Positions 11,530 through 22,013 of a DNA stretch of 64,000 nucleotides are shown here, in pieces. This stretch comes from Hyaloscypha bicolor E. Lineage: Eukaryota > Ascomycota > Leotiomycetes > Helotiales > Hyaloscyphaceae. The DNA is taken from assembly GCF_002865645.1 (NCBI RefSeq), contig NW_020194515.1, positions 248,001-312,000 on the forward strand, written 5' to 3'. Within the stretch, counting starts at the first letter, position 1. Each line of letters starts with the position of its first letter. Position numbers and translations under genes: made by a program. A model generated the notes under the pieces. That model saw only the letters and a list, made by a program, of their open reading frames with translations, did not search any database and was not told where the DNA came from.

Positions 11530-13121
11530 CTCGACTTGGTCGGTGAATCCGAGTGTTTACAGTTGGGCTGAAGAGACTTTGAGAAACAGGAAGGGAACAA
11601 GGCGAAAGAGAAAAAAGAAGGGAGGGTAAGCAGCCGTAAGAGAGGCTTTGTAGAGCATTGTCAGACAGATAGATCATGGGGTGGATCATGAGGTATACTT
11701 CGTCCCCGTCCTCCGTGCCCGCGAAGCCAATGTACTGGGGTACCAAACCACGGCAATGGCAAGTAGGCAAGTGATGATACCAGCATCCGTCACTAAGAGT
11801 TTTTTCCATCGCCTAGATCACCCACTCTGGGCCACTCGGCGGTGGGGCTGACGGCCAAAAAGTGGGTTCTTACGGAGCAATGGGGGGTTTTAAGGTTGTA
11901 GCTCTTTTTAGATCTGATTGTGTCGCTATCAGACCGCTGAGCGAGCGAGGTGAGGGAGTCGTCTGCCAGCGGACATCTGCCAAAAACGACTGGTCAGTTC
12001 GCGGGCCGCACTTGCCCGACGTCCAATGCGAGTCATGGATTGCCCTTGGCGAGGGCTGAAGCGTCCGGGGCGAGTCATTTGGGCCTTCCTTGATCACAGG
12101 ATTTGGCCATGCCGAGGGGCTTCCTTTGTTGAAGGGCAGTCGTGTCGGCAAGTTGGGATGCGATTGCTGAGGGAGGCGAGAATGGAGCGCGAGTGGACCT
12201 GCCACCTCGGCTGAGGAGTACAGTAAAGGGGGTGAACACATCGGATTGAACTCCTGTAGAAGTGCTGTATGTGCGCTGTATGTCGGAGACGGGTGTTGCA
12301 TAGTGAAAGCACGTGCATACCCTGCCTATTAAACTTTAATGTGCTAAGGCCTCTATGGCAACAGCACACCGACATATGATCGCGTTTACAAGGGACAAGC
12401 CAAATGTGTTTACCCTCTGTACAGTAAGAACGTCATCTCTGTGTGACCGGTCCCTGAGGCGGCTTCCACATCCGCTGCTTTTGCAGCCCTGGGCGCCATA
12501 TGGAATAGAAGAGCCTTAAGTGGTGCTAAAACGATGGTTGCACAAGAAAGACGCATAAGGCGACGCCAGAGTTGCCCAGAGCGTGGCTCGCCCCATCCAT
12601 CCCGAGGTATGGATATCTAGATTGGCCATTGGCCAATAGGGGAAGTCCCTCGCTTAATCTAAGCGTCCGTTCGGTCTTCCTCTTCAGGCAACCGCTCCCG
12701 CCCAGCCACGACTGTCACGGGAAGTTCCGCGTGCTAGCCACTGGGAGCCCACCAATCTGATCGCGGTATGGCTTGCCTGGATCAACTTGAAGCCGGCTTT
12801 GCGGAAGATCATGGATGGAAGCGGGGCTGATGTAACCTTCTCTGTGCGATGTCTCTCTTGGGAGTGGCTTGCAGGAAGTGTTGGTTGAACCGAACATCCT
12901 ACTCGACGACGATCTGCACCTCCCAACCCTTCTGTCGACCTTGTACTACATCCCACTTAGCGACTTCAGTTTGGCAGTGAAAGGCACTCCTCGAAGTACT
13001 TGAGGAGCGTCCCTTCCCTCAAGAATTGCTTCTTGCACGCGTTCTGCCCGCTTTCCACCGCGCAATTGAGCGAAAGGTCAAGTACGACACCACGAGTTTC
13101 GCCTGAACCCCCGACTCTACC
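11530..13121. promoter_or_regulatory. Divergent promoter region between hydantoinase and UMF1-type transporter
   Basis: A 1.6-kb stretch between two genes transcribed away from each other. I find no coding domain in it. HGATAR (GATA-factor) matches occur at 11667-11672 (AGATAG) and 11926-11931 (TGATAG on the minus strand), which would suit nitrogen control, but two sites in 1.6 kb is not above chance. The arrangement suggests possible co-regulation; that is inference. Confidence 0.4.
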
Positions 13122-15369
13122 ATGGCCACCGATAAGGACTTCGAGGCTGGAGGGGAGCAGGATCACATCTCGAAGCTGGCTTTCAGCGCGGTGGCGACTC
13201 CGGACAACTCTCCCTTCGGCGGCGAAACGAGATCTGATGAAGTACGGGATCTCGACCAGTATGTCGCCAAAGGCTCACCTGCGACGAGGAAGGAGGTTAT
13301 CTCCTATTACGCATACGTAAGGGTCATTCTCATTCCGTTTGCAAATAGTCCGTCCCATGGGTGCCGAGTGCCGAATTGCTACCTCAGAAGGCCTATGAAT
13401 TTCGTGATCTTGTGTTTTAGCCGCGGGGGAAGCATCCGAAGCTCTTTCAAAATCTCTGGAATATCGGGTGCTAATCTACTGAGAAGTACGCAGGCAACAA
13501 TGGTATCGGATCTTTTCAGTAGTATGTTGTTAAGTCTCACATATTTTCTCCCACTCATTTCTGTCCAGCTCCAGTCTTCTGTTCCAGAACCTCATCTACC
13601 AAGCGGGGTTCAACCCAAATGTACTACCGTTAGGTAGCTCCGCTTGCGGCGTTGACCCTACGGCACCTTGTCATGTGTTCTGGGGAGGTGGCAATAAGAC
13701 AAAGGCATACACTTCGGTCATCCTGATCGCCACTGGCTTAACATTTCTTACTCAAGCGCTTCTCTTCATTGGCATTGGTAGTTTGGCGGACTATGGCAAC
13801 TGGAACCCATGGGTCGTCAGGGGCTTCTCTGTGCTTTGTTGGGCATTTGAATTTGGCTTTCTAGGGGTCACCACAGCCAACAAATGGAGGGCTGCCATGG
13901 CACTTTATATCTTAAGCAGTGAGTGACACCGCTTTCTTCCTCGGTGGACCTCGCGCTGACGGCTTTCAAGGCGTCACGTTTTGGGCATCGTATGTATTCT
14001 TCAATGCCATATTCCCTAAACTAGCACATGACTTGCCAGAGGCTCGTCAGGCGAGGGAAGAGTTTCTCAATGGTAGCATAAAGGAAGAGGAGTTTGAACG
14101 TAGGTGCTCAATGGCTCGTTCCAAGATTATGAACGTAAGTTATTTCTGGAACAATGTGGGGTTTACAATTTGTGGGGCATTAAGTCTGGCTGCACTTGCT
14201 GGAATCGGGGCCAATAATTCAACATCATTGAACAATTGGGGATACTCCGTCTCCGTAGCAGTGTGCACGGGGTTCTGGATAGTCCTTGCCATTCCTTGGT
14301 TTCTGTGGGAGAAAAGACGCCCCGGACCGACCCTCCCTGCAGGGGACAATTACCTTACTTTCGGGTTCCGCCACACTTGGTGGACTATGAAGAAGGCGTG
14401 GACATTGAAGCAGACCTTATTCTACCTTGTGGCGTTCTTTCTCCTTGCGGACGGTATTGTAAGCATGAACGAGTCTCGTCAATTCTCTACCCCCTCTCCT
14501 CATATAATCCCACCAGGCCCTATCAAAGCGACTTCCGCCCAACTTCCCGCCCACGACAGCTCTGAAGAGGAGAATGCTGACTGCCCTACTTTCTAGGGCA
14601 CCACGATCACTCTTGTTGCGATAAGTCAGACACAAGTCGTGCAGTTCTCAGCCACCGAGAATACATATCTTATCATGGTTGAAGGCGCATCGGCAGCAGT
14701 GGGCGTTTTCGGGTAGAATTTCTAGCCCCCAATTTCTTAAACATTGACCGACTGATTCGTGCAGCGCCTATTATATTCAGCGGCTTTTCCATATCCGGAC
14801 CAAAACAATGCTGCAAGCCACGAACTTTGGGTGCCTGTTGGTGGCACTGTGGGGCATGATTGGGATATGGACCACGAAGGTTGGCTATCACAATCTGTGG
14901 GAGTTCTGGTTCTTCAATGCGCAATTCGGCTTTAGCATGGGTGCCCAGTTCTCGTACGGTCAAGCCTTCATGGCAGAACTAGTGCCTCGCGGGCGAGAAT
15001 ACATGTTCTTTAGCCTATTGGGTATTGTGTCAAAAGGCTCTGGTAAGTCAGCGGGGAAGCTCGGGCTGCTGTCTCGACGCCCACCCCACCATCTCACCCC
15101 CTCCCCAATCAGATCATCACTGACTTCCCACCTTTATAGCGTGGATCGGCCCCATCGTCTGTTCTGCAATCGTTGACCGCACCGGCAACCAATGGACAGC
15201 TTTTCCCTTCGTAGCCGCTCTGATATTTGTCCCGTGGGTCGGGATCTTCTTCATCAGCGAAGTCAAGAGCAGGAAGGAGTGTGCTGAATATTTGGCCAGA
15301 GAAGCTGCTGATCTTAGGAAGGTCTCTGGGGCCAAGGCAGCGGAGGGAGAGAATGATCACCTCTCTTGA
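13122..15369 (+). CDS. Atg22/UMF1-type major facilitator transporter
   Basis: Seven exons: 13122-13316, 13487-13518, 13569-13918, 13971-14458, 14597-14712, 14765-15042, 15140-15369, in phase throughout, giving 562 residues. After a hydrophilic N-terminus, the signature YYAYYAGNNGIGSF followed by LLFQNLIYQAGFNPN marks the Atg22-like (vacuole effluxer / UMF1) branch of MFS. Hydrophobic helices follow in exons 3 to 7, with MRS-type loops such as SYGQAFMAELVPRGREYMFFSLLGIVSKGS near the C-terminal half, a conserved stretch in this family. In yeast, Atg22 exports amino acids from the vacuole; many filamentous-fungal paralogues are uncharacterised and some sit beside metabolic genes. Placed divergently from the hydantoinase fusion, it may move that pathway's substrate or amino-acid product. 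The start has a good context (CTACCATGG). Exon 2 is only 32 nt but is required for the NNGIG motif. Confidence 0.85.
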
Positions 15370-17286
15370 TTAACTACATCCAGATGGTTATTTCTTTCCT
15401 GCGGCAACAATGTAATTAATCCATCGGAGAGTGTGTCGATCGGGGAGGGGGGCAGGGCAATACACAGCACAATCTCACAATCTTACAATCTCACAAGCAT
15501 GATGATTTGGAAGGATGACGCCCCCGTGCGCGCACCGCTATTCTGCAGTGATGCACTTCTTTCGGAGGGGGTGGGTGGGGGGAAGAGGGGAGAGAGAGGG
15601 AGGGGGGGAGGTTTGGGGTTTGGGGTTTATGGTTTGTTGGAGCAGGCCTCTCTCGCGGAGTCGCGGGGATTTCCACGTGGGGCTCGGCACTCGTATTCTG
15701 ACTCTCCAGTGCAGGTGGTTCAGGAGAGACAGGCAGTAGTTGCTCGGATTGCTCCTCCATTCCAATACTCAATACTCGGAACAGGGGCCCACCCCGGCTC
15801 TCTCCCCGACCGCCCCACCTGCCCTCCCAGCAGATGCGTGCTGGGCCGCTTTGTGAAGACTGACAAAGCCATCGCAAAACGCGCCGTGCAACCCGAGGCG
15901 GCCACTCAGATGGCGCGAAGAAGTTCCAGAATAATCCGTGCCGCTCGGAGGCGTCGAAGGCGTCGAAGGCGTCAACGCCGTCAAAGCCCTTCTGCGACCG
16001 CTGATAGGCCCCGTATCCATCTCGATCTGATTGGCGCGGACGACAGCACTGAACCCCAGGATGGGCGCCGTCCCCGCTGCTCACGCGTCGCACCAGCCGA
16101 GCAAAGAGACGTCCCAGCAAATGCAGTTGCAACTTGCAAGACTCGCAAAGCCTGCTCCAACGCGCCCCCCCAGGGATGAGGCTTAACGCCGTGTGTCTGT
16201 ATGTAAATTTGTGAATCGATCAGGAGACGGAGACGGAGACGCGGGACTTTACGACGGGGACGGCGATTCTCGTCAGCATCAAACTGGCCGGCCGGACGGG
16301 AGGGCGAGAGTGCGAGCGAGCACGAGCATACACGAGCACACTGTACATACGGAGTAGTACACGGTATGCTAAAAATGAGCTTCTTTATGTGCAATGCACA
16401 GTGTCAGGCGGGTGAGCCCTCCAACATACACGCAACCTCTGTGAGGGCGAGGGAGCATGAGCATACACGAGCCTTTACATACGGAGTGGTACACAGTACA
16501 CAGTATGCTAAAAATGAGCTTCCTTATATGCAATGCACAATATCAGGTGGGTAAGCCCTCCGACATACACGCAACCTCTGTGAGGGTGAGGGAGCAGTGT
16601 TGATGGTTGATGGTCGACGGTGGTTGTCGACGGTGAGCCATGCTCGTACAGTGCGGTGCGGTGCAGTGCAGTGCAGCGCAGACTGCAGAACTGTACGTCC
16701 GAAGTACATATGGGCTGGAGAGCGGACTGGCAGAAGCTTCTACGCCTCTACGCCTCTACGCCGGACAGAATAATGTCACGCCCTCACGCCCCCGGTCCCT
16801 GCTGGGTGCCGGCCCCAACTCCCGTCATGCCATCTGGGCATCTCCCGTCCTCCCTCCACATCCCGGGCCGTTCTGCCCCTTGCCCTCCTCGTCTCTCCAC
16901 ACACACTGGCTCCCCGCCACGTGCTTCACCTGTCAGGGACTTCCCTGCGGTCCAGGGCAGCCCGTTATTGGGTGCCTCACCACCCCTGCTCTACTCCGGC
17001 CCCCCCCCCACCACCCAGTGCTCAGGTTCAGATCCCGGGGCTTGCTTGGCTGCTTGGCTGAGAAATGACGGGATCGACAACATGGACCTCAGTCACCGCA
17101 CCACCTACCAGTCCCTCTCAGTCCCTCCCAATCCCTTCCACTCACTCCCAGTCCCTCCCAGTCCCCTTCAAAAACCCCCCAACTACGCGCCCCAGCTTCA
17201 TCCACCAGCAAGCACCCAAAGCATGCGACCTCCACTCTGAGCAACTTACTGTATGCCCTCACCTCGACCACCACTTGACCGCGAGC
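15370..17286. other. Intergenic region with low-complexity and duplicated sequence
   Basis: A GC-rich stretch with G-rich tracts (about 15560-15640), a short GGCGTCGAA repeat near 15948-15975, the tandem duplication listed separately, a CTCTACGCC repeat near 16739-16765 and CCCTC/AGTCC-rich runs at 17105-17170. Long open frames on both strands (15433-16179 plus, 15491-16132 minus, 16620-17240 plus) reflect the base composition: none has a recognisable domain. Confidence 0.5.
16325..16596. repeat. Tandem direct duplication, period about 132-139 bp
   Basis: Copy 1 runs from about 16325 to 16456 and copy 2 from about 16457 to 16596. Shared landmarks are CATACGGAGT (16346 and 16478), TATGCTAAAAATGAGC (16365 and 16504) and ACATACACGCAACCTCTGTGAGGG (16424 and 16563). 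Copy 2 has a 7-bp insertion (ACACAGT) before TATGCT. In the aligned segment from TATGCT onward, every substitution I see is a transition (for example CAGTGTCAGGCGG against CAATATCAGGTGG), the pattern left by repeat-induced point mutation. The region between ACGAGC and the CATACGGAG landmark is less well conserved. Confidence 0.75.
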
Positions 17287-18974
17287 ATGGCTCCTGGAAT
17301 GGGGATCAAGGCTCCAGTCCCGCGGACGCGGACGGGTGAGTTGTGTTGAGCTTCATGAAAAAGTGTGGAGCATTTGACTAACGGCCCCCAGGCTGCTTGA
17401 CGTGCCGCAAGAGAAAAGTTAAATGCGATGAGATGAAACCGGAGTGTGGCCGCTGCCTGCGGCTGCAGCGAGAATGCACTTGGAGTGATCAGTTGCAAGT
17501 CATTCCTCACAGGCAGGTGCAGGATGGGATCGCGGCTATCTTGACCGGCGGAGCGAGATCGCAGAGCATCCAGATGAACGGCTGGTCCGGCCAGAATTTC
17601 GTCATTGAATTCCCCAACGTAGACCGGTCCACCGTGCCGTATATCCATCACTTTGTCACTTTCTGCTGTCGATTTCTTGCCTATTCCAACGACAATGAGG
17701 GTAACCCGTTTCAGGAGGAGTTGGTTCCACTCGCCACGTCGTCTCCAGCGCTGCTGCATTCTATGGCGGCGCTGGCGGCGGGACACTTATCAAGAAGTCA
17801 GCCTCAGCACGATGTGGCTGCTACCAAACATTACTCCCTCGCGCTGCACGAATTGAAAGAATCTCTCTCAGACCCGGTTGTCGCCCGGGCAGATTCGACT
17901 CTAGGTGCTTGTCTGCTGTTGTGTGTATACGAAGTGAGTAAGGCAAGCTTGTCGGTGAAGATCTATCAAACTCATTCCTCGCAGATATCGCATTCTCAGA
18001 ACCCTCTTTGGCTCGATCATCTCACAGGAGCCCGAGATTTGATACTTTTCAGAGGTGGTCCCAGAACTAGCCACTACCTGACACGGTTCTTCTCCTTCCT
18101 CGACGTATCGGGCTCTCTCTCTTCTGGAGCTGGGCCGCTCCTTGAAGGTAATTACTGGCTCGATGATGGCGAAAACGAAGACAGCCCCGAGAACTCCAAG
18201 CGTACGCGGTGGCCGTACTACGATTCTGGCAACGTGATGGTGAGCCACTTCCACCAATTGATGATCTTCATGGCCAAACTCGCGCGTCTCTCATCCGAGT
18301 CGATGGGCGAACTCGGTAATCACTACCCGGATATCATTGTCCAGAAAGCGTACGACATTCGTGACGAGCTGCTGGCATGGTGGCAGAGCTGCCCGCCGGA
18401 GTTACGCGATCAAAGCAATGACTGGAGAAGACAGACTCGTCCCCGGAAACTCACCGTACCAGAAACTCTTGAAGAAGAAGGATTCTCGAGCACTAAATGT
18501 TGTATGCAAGGATGCATTATCTATCTCAATCATATTCTCGACCCCCTAGGCCGTGGACCACAGAAGATAGAGGTCATGGAAGCTATACAAGATATCTTAG
18601 AGATCGCGAGAGAGATTCCGGAAGGCTACGGGTTAGAGATGGGCATCTACTGGGGTCTGTTTATGGCCGGTGTGGCTATTTTCAACGATGTTGTGGCTGA
18701 GGACTTGATTCGACGGAGCATGAAAGGGGATCCCACCTCCAGCATTTACGTATGTATATTTTTACCCCATCATTATATCAACTGACATGTTTCTAGCACG
18801 CAGATCTCGCATTAGAATTACTCGAGGTGCTCTGGAGGAGACAGCATCAATATGGTGCTAAGTACGACTGGAGAGAGGTGCAGGTTCAGATGGAAATTCA
18901 AATGTAAGTTCCTTGGACCGAATGATGCTGAAAGTTTACTGACAATGATTCGCAATAGCTTTATTCTTGCTTGA
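17287..18974 (+). CDS. Zn2Cys6 transcription factor with fungal-specific C-terminal domain
   Basis: Five exons: 17287-17335, 17392-17933, 17985-18749, 18797-18903, 18959-18974, giving 492 residues. The binuclear zinc cluster is complete after splicing of intron 1: Cys18, 21, 28, 35, 38 and 45 with spacing CX2CX6CX6CX2CX6C. The rest resembles the PF11951-type regulatory domain, with LLLCVYE, WLDHLTGARDLI and FRGG motifs. Intron 2 (17934-17984, 51 nt) is stop-free and divisible by three. I call it an intron because it has GTGAGT and CTCGCAG ends and because its translation interrupts the conserved block. The gene lies between the transporter and an NmrA-like gene, so it may regulate the neighbouring metabolic genes. 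Target and inducer are unknown. Confidence 0.87.
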
Positions 18975-19310
18975 AAGGTCCAACAGAGGGGAATTGCTCA
19001 TATGGATATCCAGAAGCAGTAACTCGTCAAGCCGTGGTAGCATTGCATATCATGCACGATCAAACCCGCCTCGGGAATTCACGCCTATGTCCGCGTGCCT
19101 GCAGCACGCTAAGGATTTGGCAAGATCATGAGATTCGACAGCGAGCGAAATCGAAGTTCCGAATTGACCGAGCCTCCGAACTCATGTAAAATTGTCTATA
19201 AAGGAGAACCGATCCCTAGGATTCGTGGAACTTGGAGAGAAGCCTTTCTTGACGACTCTCAACAAGAGACAATCGACTCGGCTTCCGGTTTTTTTGCAAT
19301 ACCGAGTATT
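18975..19310. other. Intergenic region upstream of the NmrA-like gene
   Basis: Spacer of 336 bp between two genes on the same strand. An in-frame extension upstream of 19311 exists but has no family similarity and contains no better start, so it is treated as 5' leader. Confidence 0.5.
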
Positions 19311-20287
19311 ATGTCCTCCAAAGGCAGCATACTCCTGACAGGAGGGACGGGCAAGATATCCAGTCGAATCACTCCCTTACTTGCTTCAAACGGCGATACG
19401 GTCCTGGTCGCCTCACGAAGCGGCAAATACCCATCTCTGCCCAACACCACAGGAGTTAAATTCGACTGGTTTGACCCAGCAACCTACACCAACCCTTTCT
19501 CACACTCTCAGGTCAATACTATCTTCTTAATCGCCCCCCCTATAATGGACTGCCTTCCTCCAATGAAAGGATTCATCGATCTAGCTGTTCAGAAAGGAGT
19601 GAAGAGATTGGTGCTATTGAGCGGTAGCCTATTGGAAGTGGGTGATGGGCCCATGATGGCACAAGTGTCAAAGTATATCTCTTTACTTGGAGTTGAGTGG
19701 GCGGTCTTGAGACCGAGTTGGTTTATGGGTATGGTTGCTCCCATTCAAAAATAGCCTTCTTTGATGCTAACGATATGGCAGAGAATTTCTCCGAAATGGA
19801 ACACGGGCACTCGATCAGAAGCGAAGATCGAATTCTCACGGCGACGGGTGAGGGCAAAGTCTCATTCGTTTCAGCGGACGATATTGCAGCTGTCGCGTTT
19901 CGAGCACTGACGGATGAGGTGCTGCACAACACTGATCACCTTATCCTTGGACCCGAGCTGTTTTCTTATGACGATGTAAAGCTCGCTCCCATCTCCCCTA
20001 CCATACACACGCTGACAACACCCCAGGTAGCAGAGATCCTCACAAAGAAACTGGGGAGGGAAATCACGCACGTGAAGCTTATGGAAGATGAATTAGCTGA
20101 CGCAATGACGAATTTCGGGATTCCAGGCGATTATGCCAGACTTCTTGCACAACTTGATACAGCGATTAAGAATGGGGGGGAGGAGAGGTTGAATAGTGTT
20201 ATTCTAGATGTAACAGGCCGCGAACCCATACGATTTCAAGAATTTGTGGAGAGGTGTGTTGAGAAGGGTGTTTGGATGAAGAAGTAA
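19311..20287 (+). CDS. NmrA-like NAD(P)-binding oxidoreductase
   Basis: Three exons: 19311-19728, 19782-19975, 20027-20287, giving 290 residues. The protein opens with a Rossmann dinucleotide motif (ILLTGGTGKISSRI, glycines at residues 11, 12 and 14). Then come strand-helix units such as VNTIFLIAPP and a conserved VEWAVLRPSWFMENFSE block formed across intron 1, then VSFVSADDIAAVAFRAL and HLILGPELFSYDD. This is the NmrA/azoreductase/festuclavine-dehydrogenase-like branch of atypical short-chain reductases. Members either reduce small molecules with NADPH or act as redox sensors; which applies here is not visible. Intron 2 (19976-20026) is 51 nt and stop-free, so retention would add 17 residues. 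The start is chosen because it places the glycine motif near residue 10, as in the family. Confidence 0.85.
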
Positions 20288-20393
20288 AAGTAAATTAGAT
20301 AGCGTAGATATATATGTAACGATTATATTCATTATCTAAACACTGGATTATATGCTGTATACCTATATATGATAGGTAGCTACTATGAGATAA

Positions 20394-22013
20394 CTACACG
20401 ACGATGGCATACCATTTGATTTCCTGCCCTGCCATCACATTGACAGGTGGCTTCGTCCCATCCCTCCCCCTAAGACTCACCTGCCCCGCCCCATTCGCAA
20501 ACAGCGTCCTCGTACCAGTCTCCATATTAACCATCACATCCTTACTAGTCTTAATCAACACACACATCGGCGTAACACTCAAGCTCACCAACGCGAACCC
20601 TAGCCGGTCCCCTTCTGTAACCGCTTTCCCAACCGGCACCCGGATCACCGCGAATGCTTGCGAGATGCTGGACGGTGGGATGTTGACTGTTGTTAGCGTC
20701 TCCCAGATGTAGTGGGGCGTGAAGAAATTGCGGTTGGACTGGTAGCGGAAGATTGTGATGGTGAGGTTTCCCGTGGGAGTGTCGCCGGCGACGTTGACGC
20801 CTACTTCTGACAAGGTCCCGGTTTTGGAGGAGGCCCAGGTTTGGTAGAGTTGGGAGGTTGGCAGGTTGCAGGTCGGTGTCCAGGAGGCGAGTTCTCCTGA
20901 GGTGTCCGTGGCGGTTGTTACTAGGCCCGTTGAGGAGACGTTGGAGCCGGGGCGGAGGGAGACGGTGAAGGTTTGTGTGGGTGAACAGTTTAGGTCGTTG
21001 ATTGTTCCGTCGTGGTTGAAGGAGAGCAGTTGGAGTTGATGCCCGTGAGCTGCGTTACGGGTCCCTGATAGAGGTGCGCTGTTGACAAGGTCGGCGATGT
21101 GGAGATAGGATGTTGGGCCTCCGGATGGGGATGGGAGAGACAGCACTCCAGTGCTTTGCCCGCCGCATGTGTCTGCGCTGATAATTTGTCGTTTCCATGG
21201 TCCGGCTATGCTTTTGGAGCGGTAGATGATGAGGAGGGTGCCGGTGCAGAAACCGCAGGTGTTCGAGGCGGAAATGTAGAAATAGTCGCCGCGTTGGAAG
21301 ATATCTGGCGATTCGGCTTCAAAGTCAACGAGATCTAGGGCGGCGCTCACGACATGTGATACGCTGCCTGTTGTGTTGAGCATTGTAGGCGTGAGTTCTT
21401 GAAAGTAGATGGACTGGTTGAAGGGAGGCCATATCGAGGCTCCAGTGGTTGTGAAATCGATCAAGGAGTAGGCTAGATAGCCTGTCCCGTTGATTATTTG
21501 AACGCTGAAATCACCAGCTTGGAAAGGGCCTGGAGGTTGGAAGCCAACCAACGCTCTGTCTTGCAGCATAGTGTAGCCGCTGGTTGGGTTGTTGCTTGTG
21601 AAGAGAAGATATCCCGGAGAAGCCTGGTTCACCCATAGAACGTAGTTATTGTTCTGCTTGCTGTAAACAATGTGAGGGCGGCCACAGTTGCCCGAAAGCG
21701 GTGCCGAGCAGAGAGTTTGAATTACTGTGTCATTGGGGTCAAAGAGAAAGCCATTGAAGTGCCAGGTCTGTAGGTCTGATGAGGAGTAGGAAGTAATTCC
21801 ACAGAAAGCTTGCCCACAGCCAAATGGAAGTCCGTACCAAACATAGGTACCTCCAAGGTGGTCGATCTTCGCAGATGTAAGATCAATGGCATTTCCATCA
21901 GTATCGAATTGGTAATGGATAGAGTTGCTGAATGTTGTTGTCACCGGGGCAATAGTTGAAACTCTAGATATGAAACCACCTAGAAGAAGAAGGGGAACGC
22001 TGAAAGTCCACAT
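20394..22013 (-). CDS. Secreted GH43-like five-bladed beta-propeller protein
   Basis: Single-exon gene of 539 residues. Residues 1-20 form a signal peptide (FSVPLLLLGGFISRVSTIA). The body carries GH43-type blade motifs: GGTYVWYGLPFG, SSSDLQTWHFNGFLFDP, GRPHIVYSKQNNNYVLWVN, ESPDIFQRGDYFYISAS and SKSIAGPWKRQII. This fits the group that includes exo-beta-1,3-galactanase-like and arabinanase-like proteins. Several N-glycosylation sequons (for example NDT, NGT, NQS) fit a secreted enzyme. The C-terminal 170 residues (from about NLPTSQLYQTW) look like a separate beta-sandwich. I cannot assign all three catalytic acidic residues by eye, so activity on plant or fungal polysaccharide is inferred. It is convergent with the NmrA-like gene, 106 bp apart. 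Confidence 0.8.
   Translation of the reverse strand: MWTFSVPLLLLGGFISRVSTIAPVTTTFSNSIHYQFDTDGNAIDLTSAKIDHLGGTYVWYGLPFGCGQAFCGITSYSSSDLQTWHFNGFLFDPNDTVIQTLCSAPLSGNCGRPHIVYSKQNNNYVLWVNQASPGYLLFTSNNPTSGYTMLQDRALVGFQPPGPFQAGDFSVQIINGTGYLAYSLIDFTTTGASIWPPFNQSIYFQELTPTMLNTTGSVSHVVSAALDLVDFEAESPDIFQRGDYFYISASNTCGFCTGTLLIIYRSKSIAGPWKRQIISADTCGGQSTGVLSLPSPSGGPTSYLHIADLVNSAPLSGTRNAAHGHQLQLLSFNHDGTINDLNCSPTQTFTVSLRPGSNVSSTGLVTTATDTSGELASWTPTCNLPTSQLYQTWASSKTGTLSEVGVNVAGDTPTGNLTITIFRYQSNRNFFTPHYIWETLTTVNIPPSSISQAFAVIRVPVGKAVTEGDRLGFALVSLSVTPMCVLIKTSKDVMVNMETGTRTLFANGAGQVSLRGRDGTKPPVNVMAGQEIKWYAIVV

Noticed and set aside
15433..16179. 248-codon open frame on the plus strand and a 213-codon frame opposite it
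   Set aside because: Both follow from GC-rich sequence with short repeats. The encoded chains are Arg/Pro/Ser low complexity with no domain, and they overlap antisense.
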